Positions 1 to 6,808 of a stretch of DNA of 64,000 bases are shown here, one piece after another (the first letter of the stretch is position 1; each line of letters starts with the position of its first letter). A program made the position numbers and the translations under genes. The notes under the pieces are model-generated. The model was not told where the DNA came from and ran no database searches. It saw nothing but the letters and a program-made list of their open reading frames with translations. The DNA lies in NCBI GenBank assembly GCA_002331385.1, contig DCYB01000001.1, forward strand, positions 372,001 to 436,000, written 5' to 3'. The stretch comes from Comamonadaceae bacterium UBA2121. GTDB lineage: Bacteria > Pseudomonadota > Gammaproteobacteria > Burkholderiales > Burkholderiaceae_C.

Positions 1-1
1 A

Positions 2-694
2 TGGCAGGTGCAGCGCCGTGTGTGGAAGCTCGATCTGATGGAGCGCGTGGAGCAGCGCCTGCACGCCACGCCGCAATCGCTCGGCAGCGTCGCAGCAGCC
101 GCCGCCGCGTCGAGCGATCCGCGCGCGCAGGAATACCAGCCGGTACACGCCACCGGCCAGTGGATTCCGGGCAAGACCGTATTCGCGCAGGCGCTGACAG
201 CCATCGGCTCGGGCTTCTGGGTGCTGTCTGCCATGCAGACGGAAGATGGCCGGCAAGTGCTCGTCAATCGCGGTTTTGTGCCCGACACGCTGGTCAACAA
301 GGTGCCGCTGGAGCCCACCGCGAATGGCAGCGTGCGCATCGAAGGCCTGATGCGCGTGAGCGAGCCGGGCGGCGGCTTCCTGCGCGAGAACAATCCCGCC
401 AACAACAAGTGGTATTCGCGTGACGTTGCCGCCATCGCCACCCGACTGGAACTTCAGGACGCCCTGCCCTTCTTCATCGATCTGGGCATTCCCTCCAACG
501 CGCACGTGAACGCCGATGCGCCCGCGCCCGCTGCAAACGGCCCCTGGCCGCAGGCCGGCATGACGGTGGTGAAGTTCCACAACAGCCACGCCGTGTATGC
601 GCTGACGTGGTACGGATTGGCCCTCATGGTGCTGCTGGCCGCATGGCTCGTGGTGCGCCATGAGCGCCGCGAGAATTCCCGCACCGGGGCGTAA
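2..694 (+). CDS. SURF1-family cytochrome c oxidase assembly protein (5' partial)
   Basis: SURF1 proteins are inner-membrane factors for heme-copper oxidase assembly. The reading frame is open from the window edge and starts inside the gene. The first residues visible (WQVQRRVWKLDL) match the segment that follows the first transmembrane helix in SURF1. The middle carries the family-like stretch VLVNRGFVP, and the C-terminus has a hydrophobic helix (ALTWYGLALMVLLAAWLVV) followed by a basic tail, which fits the usual two-helix topology. An internal ATG at base 8 is not the real start, because the conserved WQV lies upstream of it. The regB-like kinase begins 29 bases downstream, so co-transcription is likely. 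In Burkholderiales SURF1 usually sits in the cta/cox oxidase cluster. The family call is firm; the missing N-terminus is the only gap. Confidence 0.9.
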   Translation, partial: WQVQRRVWKLDLMERVEQRLHATPQSLGSVAAAAAASSDPRAQEYQPVHATGQWIPGKTVFAQALTAIGSGFWVLSAMQTEDGRQVLVNRGFVPDTLVNKVPLEPTANGSVRIEGLMRVSEPGGGFLRENNPANNKWYSRDVAAIATRLELQDALPFFIDLGIPSNAHVNADAPAPAANGPWPQAGMTVVKFHNSHAVYALTWYGLALMVLLAAWLVVRHERRENSRTGA

Positions 695-723
695 GCTCTC
701 GCGTGCGGCGACAATTCCGCACC

Positions 724-2064
724 ATGCATCCTCCCGATCCCACCGGCATTCCCGCGCGCGCGATGCGTTCGCCGCGCGCGCATGCGGGCCTGAAGAACCT
801 GCACCAGCTGATCCAGTTGCGCTGGATCGCAGTGATCGGGCAGATTTTCACCATCGAAGTCGCCTACTACACGCTGCATCTCGCACTACCCGTGCAGGAG
901 ATGCTGCTGGTGGTGGGCTGTCTGGCCATCTTCAACGTGGTCAGCATGCTGCGCTGGCGCACTGGGCGCGGCGTGCGCAACGTGGAGCTGTTTCTCGCGC
1001 TGCTGGTCGATGTGGCTGTGCTCACGGTGCAGTTGTACCTGAGCGGCGGTGCAAGCAACCCGTTCGTCTTTCTGTACCTGCTCCAGATCGCCGTGGGAGC
1101 CATGCTGCTGCGCGGTGGTTATATCTGGACGATCGTGCTCGTCACCACGGCCTGCTTCGTGGCGCTGGTGGAATACCACATCCCGCTGCCGATGGCGCAC
1201 GACGTGGAGCGCGGCCTCGCCAGCCCCTATGTGCTGGGCCTGCTGGTGTGCTTTGCGCTGAACGCCATCCTGCTGGTGGTGTTCATCACGCGCATCGCCC
1301 GCACCCTGCGCGAACGCGATGCGCGGCTGGCCGCCGCACGCCAACGCGCCACGGAGGAAGAGCACGTGGTGCGCATGGGCCTGCTGGCCTCTGGCGCGGC
1401 GCATGAACTGGGCACGCCGCTGGCCACCATGGCGGTGATTCTGGGTGACTGGCGGCGCGAACCCACTCTCGCACGCGACAAGGTGCTGCAAGAAGAGATC
1501 GCCGAAATGCAGGTGCAGGTGCAACGCTGCAAAACGATCGTCAGCGGCATTCTGCTGTCCGCGGGCGAGACGCGTGGTGAGGCCTCCACCGAAACCACGA
1601 TTTGCGAATTTCTTGACAGCCTCGCCCACACTTGGCGCGGCACCCGCTACGTGCCCACCTTCCTCTATGAAAACCGCGTTGCCGAGGACAGCCCGATGGT
1701 GTCCGACGCCACTTTGCAGCAAATGGTTTTCAATGTATTGGACAATGCCCGTGACGCCTCCCCGCATTGGGTGGCGCTCGCAGCCGAGCAGACACAGGAT
1801 GCGCTGGTCATCACCGTGACCGATGACGGACCGGGGTTCTCCAGAGACATCCTGGCCCAGCTCGGCAAACCCTATCAGTCAAGCAAGGGGCGACCCGGCG
1901 GGGGTCTGGGCCTCTTTCTGGCGATGAATGTGGCACGCACACTGGGCGGCAGCGTTCAGGCGGTCAACCGCAGCGAAGGTGGCGCGCTGGTAACGATATC
2001 CCTGCCGCTGGCATCCATCGTGCTGCCAGATACACAAGAGACACACCATGAATCCAATGGCTGA
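724..2064 (+). CDS. regB: RegB/PrrB-type redox sensor histidine kinase
   Basis: This is a membrane sensor kinase of the RegB/PrrB/ActS/RoxS group, which senses respiratory redox state and phosphorylates RegA. The N-terminal half holds about six hydrophobic helices. The segment GGASNPF near residue 112 resembles the ubiquinone-associated GGxxNPF motif of RegB. The H-box AAHELGTPLAT (His about 227) is the RegB-type form. A cysteine in QRCKTIV (about 269) sits where RegB has its redox-active Cys. N-box (NVLDNARDAS) and G-box (DDGPGF, GGGLGLFLA) motifs follow. The ATG at 724 is chosen; an in-frame GTG at 703 is possible but has no better ribosome site. The 3' end overlaps regA by 17 bases, so translation is probably coupled. 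Position after SURF1 suggests control of terminal oxidases. Confidence 0.9.
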   Translation: MHPPDPTGIPARAMRSPRAHAGLKNLHQLIQLRWIAVIGQIFTIEVAYYTLHLALPVQEMLLVVGCLAIFNVVSMLRWRTGRGVRNVELFLALLVDVAVLTVQLYLSGGASNPFVFLYLLQIAVGAMLLRGGYIWTIVLVTTACFVALVEYHIPLPMAHDVERGLASPYVLGLLVCFALNAILLVVFITRIARTLRERDARLAAARQRATEEEHVVRMGLLASGAAHELGTPLATMAVILGDWRREPTLARDKVLQEEIAEMQVQVQRCKTIVSGILLSAGETRGEASTETTICEFLDSLAHTWRGTRYVPTFLYENRVAEDSPMVSDATLQQMVFNVLDNARDASPHWVALAAEQTQDALVITVTDDGPGFSRDILAQLGKPYQSSKGRPGGGLGLFLAMNVARTLGGSVQAVNRSEGGALVTISLPLASIVLPDTQETHHESNG

Positions 2065-2617
2065 AGACAACAGGCATCTTGACGACGACGATGAACGGCT
2101 GCTGATGATCGTGGAGGACGACGAGGCTTTCGCGCGCACGTTGGCGCGCTCCTTCGAGCGCCGTGGCTATACGGTGCTGCACGCGGAAAGCCTGGAGCAG
2201 ATGGAGACGCTGCTGGCGCAGCACACCCCCGGCTACGCCGTGGTGGACCTCAAGCTCAAAGGCGAAGCCACCGGCCTAACCTGCGTGCGCAAGCTGCACG
2301 CGGCCAGCGAGGACATGCTCATCGTCGTGCTGACAGGCTACGCCAGCATCACCACCGCGGTCGAGGCCGTAAAGCTCGGCGCCTGCCACTACCTTGCCAA
2401 GCCATCAAACACTGATGACATCGAGGCAGCCTTTGGCTTCACCGAAGGCAACGAAGAAGTCGAACTGACCAATCGGTCCAGTTCCATCAAGACGCTGGAG
2501 TGGGAGCGCATTCACGAAGTGCTCGCCGAAACCGGCTTCAATATCTCCGAAGCCGCGCGCCGCCTAGGCATGCACCGCCGCACCCTGACGCGCAAGCTGG
2601 ACAAGCGGCGCGTATAA
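2048..2617 (+). CDS. regA: RegA/PrrA-type response regulator
   Basis: This is a two-component response regulator of about 189 residues with the compact RegA/PrrA layout. The receiver domain has acidic residues in VEDDE, a phospho-acceptor Asp in VVDLKLKG (about 67), the TGYASI segment, and the KP lysine in YLAKPS. A short linker leads to a Fis-like helix-turn-helix (NISEAARRLGMHRRTLTRKL) that is the RegA-family recognition domain. It overlaps the end of the kinase gene by 17 bases, and the two clearly form one unit. In relatives the pair activates respiratory, carbon-fixation and other redox-linked genes; specific targets here cannot be read from sequence. An intrinsic terminator follows 20 bases after the stop. 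Confidence 0.92.
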   Translation: MNPMAEDNRHLDDDDERLLMIVEDDEAFARTLARSFERRGYTVLHAESLEQMETLLAQHTPGYAVVDLKLKGEATGLTCVRKLHAASEDMLIVVLTGYASITTAVEAVKLGACHYLAKPSNTDDIEAAFGFTEGNEEVELTNRSSSIKTLEWERIHEVLAETGFNISEAARRLGMHRRTLTRKLDKRRV

Positions 2618-2634
2618 ATCCTGCCGCCCAATGC

Positions 2635-2667
2635 AAAAAGCCACGCAAACCAATGCGTGGCTTTTTT
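2635..2667 (+). terminator. Intrinsic terminator after regA, probably bidirectional
   Basis: An 8-bp perfect stem GCCACGCA / TGCGTGGC closes a six-base loop and is followed by six T residues. An A-run precedes the stem, so the same hairpin can end transcription arriving from the macro-domain gene on the other strand, whose stop lies about 60 bases to the right. Confidence 0.85.
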
Positions 2668-2726
2668 GATTGGGTCACATCATCGCATTCAGGGCGTCGA
2701 TGCCATCTCGCACCCCGACATTATCT

Positions 2727-3230
2727 TCACAGCCCTTCGTCGGCCTGTTCGCCCTTGCGATAGGTGGCATACACAATCACCGGCACACCGGTTTCGCCGA
2801 GATATTGCGCAATCAACGGTTTCACATCATCCCAATCGAGCCCACCCACGCCGGTGGCCAAACGCGGCAGCGCAACGCTGGTGATTTTCTCCTGCTGAAT
2901 ATATTTCGCCAGACTTTGCAGAGCGCGACGGACATTTTCGACGCTCGCCTTGCCGGGCTTGGCGCTGGGGCCCTGTCCCAAGGTGTCCTGCGTGACCAGA
3001 TTGACGATCTTGCGCACGCCGCCGCCTTCCTGCACACCCGCCCAACCCCATACGTCGCCGGCATGGATGGACTTGGAGCGCGTATCGTGGCGGTAGTCCT
3101 TTACCAGCGACGGCCAGCGCTCGCGCAGTGCCAGAGCCAAGCCACTGTCAAAGGGGTCATGTGCCGAGATACCGTGTGCCAGCAAATCTGCCTTGGTCAA
3201 AAGAATATCGCCCGAAACTTCCTTGATCAT
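2727..3230 (-). CDS. Macro domain protein (ADP-ribose-binding/hydrolase-like)
   Basis: This is a single-domain macro protein of 167 residues. Macro domains bind ADP-ribose and derivatives, and many remove ADP-ribose from proteins or nucleic acid. The start has the typical I-x-x-V-x-GDIL strand. Loop 1 (HGISAHDPFDSGLALALRERWP) matches the pattern in which a conserved G-I/V-x-x-x-x-G-L-A segment contacts the ribose. The C-terminal glycine loop LPRLATGVGGLDWDDV is diagnostic. The expected Asn in loop 1 (VNAAN in other branches) is replaced by HGI, so this is not the MacroD2 type. ATG at 3230 has a good ribosome site (AAGGAG, 7 bases upstream). It stands alone, with no toxin partner of the DarT kind nearby. 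Substrate is unknown. Confidence 0.82.
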   Translation of the reverse strand: MIKEVSGDILLTKADLLAHGISAHDPFDSGLALALRERWPSLVKDYRHDTRSKSIHAGDVWGWAGVQEGGGVRKIVNLVTQDTLGQGPSAKPGKASVENVRRALQSLAKYIQQEKITSVALPRLATGVGGLDWDDVKPLIAQYLGETGVPVIVYATYRKGEQADEGL

Positions 3231-3271
3231 TCACTTTCTCCTTCGTTGGTGATAAGTCACTGTCTGTTTTC

Positions 3272-3299
3272 ACTATACAGAGAGACGAAGTGAATGGAA
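3272..3299 (-). promoter_or_regulatory. Candidate sigma70 promoter of the macro-domain gene
   Basis: On the minus strand a TATAGT hexamer (3277-3272) lies 16 bases downstream of TTCCAT (3299-3294), about 45 bases before the ATG. The -10 is good and the -35 weak. This is inferred from sequence only. Confidence 0.4.
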
Positions 3300-3525
3300 T
3301 ATCTTCAGAAAGACTAGTCGGATATTCAGGCCCAACCACTATCATGCCGTAAAATACAGGTACCCATGCCAATATCGCAGTAATCCATATATCCATATTG
3401 CACGTGGATTTTCTGCATTGATTCGCATCAAATAAGCCCATTATTGAAACCCGCATTTCCGCTCAAATCAGCAGAAATACCGGCATGGATAAACAATGGC
3501 TATCATCGGTCATGCACCGGGCTCG
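3300..3525. other. AT-rich gap with no recognisable gene
   Basis: The stretch between the macro-domain gene and the end of the TauE gene is visibly richer in A and T than its flanks. I see no convincing ORF, RNA gene or terminator in it. It may be a decayed sequence or carry promoter material for the leftward gene. Confidence 0.5.
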
Positions 3526-4281
3526 TCAGCGCACCACCATCGACACACCCAAAAGCAACAGTCCCACCATCAGGCAGCGCTTGAACCACAGGGGCGACAA
3601 GCGCTGGCGCAACCACGTTCCGATCTGCATGCCCACCAGCGCAGGCACCAGCAGCACGGCAGAGCGACCCACATCCCCCACAGAGAAGCTCCCGTTCCAC
3701 GCCAGCCCCGCCGCCAAAGCCAGCGTGGACACACTGAAGCACAGCCCCATCGTCTGGATCAGCAGGTCACGCGACAGGTTCAGGGCTTGCAGATAAGGCA
3801 CAGCAGGAATCACGAACACGCCCGTGGCTGACGTGATGAAGCCCGTCACGCTGCCCACCAGCGGGCCCAGCCAGCCTTCATGCTGCGGCGGCACCTGCCA
3901 CTTCGCTCCTGCCAGCGTCCACGCGGCGTAGACCACCAAGGCCACACCCAGCGCCACGCCCGCCCAGGCATCCGCTGGCGCGCCCAGCAAGGCCGCGCCA
4001 ACGCCTGTTCCCACGCAAATACCAATCTGCATCGTGCCAATGCGCCGCAATGCAGGTCCGAGTGTGGAAAAAGGCCGCATCTGCCAGAGGTTGGTCACCA
4101 GCGATGGCATCACCAGCAAGGCGGCAGCCTCCGCGGGCGGCATGCGCAGCGCCAGCAAGCCCATGGCCACCGTAGGCAACCCCAGCCCCACAACCCCCTT
4201 GACCAGGCCCGCGAGCACAAAGACGCCGACGGCCATCCACATCCAGGAGGGCATTCCCATGATTTGCGCGTTCATTTCCAT
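3526..4281 (-). CDS. TauE/SafE-family sulfite/anion exporter
   Basis: This is an integral membrane protein of about 251 residues from the TauE/SafE (DUF81) family, whose members move sulfite, sulfoacetate or other organic and sulfonated anions. About eight hydrophobic helices are visible. The N-terminal repeat carries GLVKGVVGLGLPTVAM and the C-terminal repeat carries GSVTGFITSATGVFVIP, the paired glycine-rich motifs of the family. The ATG at 4281 starts MEMNAQIMG; an alternative ATG lies two codons on. A much longer frame extends upstream to 5370 but runs antisense through a clear LysR gene, so it is not used. The gene is divergent from that LysR regulator, a common arrangement in which the regulator controls the exporter. 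The transported anion cannot be named. Confidence 0.85.
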   Translation of the reverse strand: MEMNAQIMGMPSWMWMAVGVFVLAGLVKGVVGLGLPTVAMGLLALRMPPAEAAALLVMPSLVTNLWQMRPFSTLGPALRRIGTMQIGICVGTGVGAALLGAPADAWAGVALGVALVVYAAWTLAGAKWQVPPQHEGWLGPLVGSVTGFITSATGVFVIPAVPYLQALNLSRDLLIQTMGLCFSVSTLALAAGLAWNGSFSVGDVGRSAVLLVPALVGMQIGTWLRQRLSPLWFKRCLMVGLLLLGVSMVVR

Positions 4282-4416
4282 TGCAGCACCGTGATCGACT
4301 ATCGCCAAAGAACATGCGATGCATTGTGAAGACGACCGCCTCGTGCGCCAATGCGCCATTTCCGCAGTCTGCCTCTGGCTGGAACGAAGGCACAATGGCC
4401 GTCGAGGAATCACGCC

Positions 4417-5322
4417 ATGAATCTGCATTTCGACCTGACGGACCTGCGCCTGTTCATCCATGTAGTGGAGGCTGGCTCCATCACCGCGGGGGCGGAACGC
4501 AGCCACCTGTCGCTCGCGTCGGCCAGCGAGCGCATTCGCGGGATGGAAGACAACGTGCGCACGCCCCTGCTGGTGCGCGAGCGGCGCGGCGTGCAACCCA
4601 CCAGCGCGGGTCACACGGTGCTGCGCCATGCGCGACTCGTGGTGGGGCAAATGCAGCAGTTGCAATCCGACATGAGCGACTTTGGCGCGGGAGTCGCTGG
4701 TCACGTTCACCTGCTGTGCAATACCTCCACGCTCAGCGAGCATCTGCCTGCGCCGTTGGCAGCGTTTCTGGCAGCGCATCCGCGCGTTTCGGTCCACATC
4801 GAAGACCGCACCAGCCAGCAGATCGCCGACGCACTCACCAGCGGCACGGCGCAGCTCGGCATCGTGGCCGACAACGTGAATCTGGATGGCCTCTGCACCC
4901 TGCCCTTCACGCACGATCCGCTGGTGCTGGTCGTGCCGCGCACGCATGCGCTCGCACAACGCAAACAGATTGCGCTGGCCGAATGCGTCGATCTGGATTT
5001 CATCGGCCTCGCGAGCGACAACGCCCTGCAAACGCTCGTCCAGCGCCAAGCGCAGCAACTCGGTCAGCGCCTGCAATACCGGGCCCGCTTGAGCCATCTG
5101 GAAGCCGTGTGCCAGTTGGTGGGCCTGCACGTGGGCGTCGCCATCATGCCGCGCATTGCTGTGCGCCGCCACGCCCGAGCGCTGGGCGTCAAGGCAGTGA
5201 CGCTGTCTGACGCGTGGGCGAACCGGGCGCTGTTGATTGCCTATCGCCATTGGGATGAGCTGCCACCCTTTACGCAGGCGCTGGCAACACATCTGGCTGC
5301 TTCCGGCGCACAAAAAGCCTGA
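4417..5322 (+). CDS. LysR-family transcriptional regulator
   Basis: This is a LysR-type regulator of 301 residues, normal for the family. The N-terminal winged helix-turn-helix (about residues 5-65) includes LRLFIHVVEAGSIT and an ASASERIRGME recognition helix, although the usual SQ.AVS pattern is altered to SLASASERIR. A type-2 periplasmic-binding-like effector domain fills the rest (GTAQLGIVAD, DPLVLVVPRTHAL, VGLHVGVAIMPR). The ATG at 4417 is chosen because GAGGAAT lies just upstream and the protein then starts with the standard short leader; an ATG at 4351 would add 22 unlikely residues. It faces away from the TauE/SafE exporter with about 135 bases between the start codons, so it probably regulates it. 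The ligand is unknown. Confidence 0.9.
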   Translation: MNLHFDLTDLRLFIHVVEAGSITAGAERSHLSLASASERIRGMEDNVRTPLLVRERRGVQPTSAGHTVLRHARLVVGQMQQLQSDMSDFGAGVAGHVHLLCNTSTLSEHLPAPLAAFLAAHPRVSVHIEDRTSQQIADALTSGTAQLGIVADNVNLDGLCTLPFTHDPLVLVVPRTHALAQRKQIALAECVDLDFIGLASDNALQTLVQRQAQQLGQRLQYRARLSHLEAVCQLVGLHVGVAIMPRIAVRRHARALGVKAVTLSDAWANRALLIAYRHWDELPPFTQALATHLAASGAQKA

Positions 5323-5494
5323 CATATAGCCTGACTCAGCGCCTGCGCGCGGCGATAGATCGGCCTGCACAGGCTGTATTCCCTTGACCGTTTAAAGGCT
5401 AATCCGCCTTTATCACCTTGATTTGTCGCAAAGGCTACGATGTGTCAAAACGTGTTTTTATGCACGACTTGATTCAGCACCACCCCACAGAACG

Positions 5495-6712
5495 ATGCTC
5501 CTGCCCCAACTCAACCCTCAAACCGCGTTCACAATCACCGCTTTGTCGAGCTGGTCGATGATCGCCTTGCTGTGGGTGATGGGGCGCAGCTTTCCGCGTC
5601 AGGGCGTGGCGTGGATCATGGGATCGCTGGCGAGCTTCGGTCTGGGCTACATGCTGATTGCGTTGTCCCGTGCACTGCCCACCGAGGAGGCGATGCGCGT
5701 GTCGTATTTCATGCTCGGGTTGGGCTCATCACTGGCGGCGTTGGGCATTCGCCGGTTCCAGTTGTACCGGTGGTCGCTGGCCGATGGCGCCATTGCCCTG
5801 CTCCCGCACGCGATGACAGCCGTTTGGCTGGCGCTGGCACTGAACGACTTTACGCTGTATGCGCGCTTGAGCAACGCGGGCTTTGTGCTGCAAATCATCG
5901 TGCTGTGCGCCATCCTGATCAGCGGACGCAAGCGCATGGTCGGCCACGGCTGGAAGGTGATGCTGGGCGGTTTGGTCATTCAGGCCCTGTCCGTGCTGCC
6001 GTTCGCCCTGCCCGGCAGCCCGCCCAGCACGGTCGAGCCGGTCGTTCATTCGCTCGCCGAACAATTGATGGCGTGGGCGCTGTGTGGCGTGATGTTCCTG
6101 AACCTGCAACTGAGCGTGCTGAGCTTCCTGATGATGCTCCAGGACCGGCGCACCGACAACGAACGACAGGCCGCCGAAGTGGACGTGCTCACGCAGTTGC
6201 CCAATCGCCGCAGCCTCGTGCGCCAGCTCGCCCATTGGCTGCCGTTGGTGATGCGCCAGCAAGGCAGCGTGGGCATCATCCTTCTGGACATCGATCACTT
6301 CAAGCAGGTGAACGATGCGTTCGGCCACGATGCAGGCGATCGAGTCCTGCAGCATGTCGCAGGGGTGCTGCGCGAGGAAGTACGCCAAGGCGAATTGCTG
6401 GCGCGCTACGGCGGCGAGGAATTCGTCATCGTGCTGCGCAATGCCGACCGACAAACGGCCATGACCGTTGCCGCGCGCGTGGTGGAGAAGGTGCGCAACG
6501 CGCCTGTGCAACTGGGCACCCATGTGCGCCACGTGACCGTGAGCGCGGGCGTGCATGTGCAGAAAGTCGCCATTGACGAAGCGGACGGCGCGTCTGGCTG
6601 GCCCTGGCACGACTGGATCCGCCAGGCCGATGCCGCCATGTATGTGGCCAAGGGCGCGGGGCGCAACCAGTTCGCTGTATCGCCGCGCAGCCACGCGCCG
6701 GTTCCGGCCTGA
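5495..6712 (+). CDS. Membrane-anchored diguanylate cyclase (GGDEF)
   Basis: The enzyme would make cyclic di-GMP from two GTP. The first 210 residues form about six to seven transmembrane helices without a recognised ligand-binding fold. After a short linker comes a complete GGDEF domain: DVLTQLPNRRS at its start, DIDHFKQVNDAFGHDAGD for metal and nucleotide binding, and the active-site loop RYGGEEFVIVL. The residues that would form the inhibitory RxxD site read RQGE, so product inhibition may be weakened. The C-terminus has the usual ADAAMYVAKGAGRNQ. The ATG at 5495 (MLLPQLNP) is preferred over an upstream start at 5423, which would add a non-hydrophobic extension. It has no obvious partner gene. 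Confidence 0.9.
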   Translation: MLLPQLNPQTAFTITALSSWSMIALLWVMGRSFPRQGVAWIMGSLASFGLGYMLIALSRALPTEEAMRVSYFMLGLGSSLAALGIRRFQLYRWSLADGAIALLPHAMTAVWLALALNDFTLYARLSNAGFVLQIIVLCAILISGRKRMVGHGWKVMLGGLVIQALSVLPFALPGSPPSTVEPVVHSLAEQLMAWALCGVMFLNLQLSVLSFLMMLQDRRTDNERQAAEVDVLTQLPNRRSLVRQLAHWLPLVMRQQGSVGIILLDIDHFKQVNDAFGHDAGDRVLQHVAGVLREEVRQGELLARYGGEEFVIVLRNADRQTAMTVAARVVEKVRNAPVQLGTHVRHVTVSAGVHVQKVAIDEADGASGWPWHDWIRQADAAMYVAKGAGRNQFAVSPRSHAPVPA

Positions 6713-6723
6713 TCACGCGCAGC

Positions 6724-6762
6724 CAAAAAACAAAGCGCCGCAAACAATGCTTGCGGCGCTTT
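6724..6762. terminator. Bidirectional intrinsic terminator between GGDEF and DUF349 genes
   Basis: A 12-bp perfect stem (6732-6743 with 6751-6762, core AGCGCCGCAA) closes a seven-base loop. On the minus strand it is followed by a run of T, and on the plus strand by a short TTT. It sits between two convergent genes and should stop both. Confidence 0.85.
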
Positions 6763-6808
6763 GGGATGGATGGGCGGCCATATCGACCGCCTGAGCAGCA
6801 TGCGCTCG

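Noticed and set aside
2727..3230. DarG-type antitoxin role for the macro-domain protein
   Set aside because: No DarT-like ADP-ribosyltransferase gene is adjacent, and the protein lacks the extra C-terminal DarG domain.
3526..5370. A 614-codon open frame on the minus strand
   Set aside because: Only the 3' part (3526-4281) resembles a protein family. The rest is antisense to a clear LysR gene and reflects high-GC frame bias.
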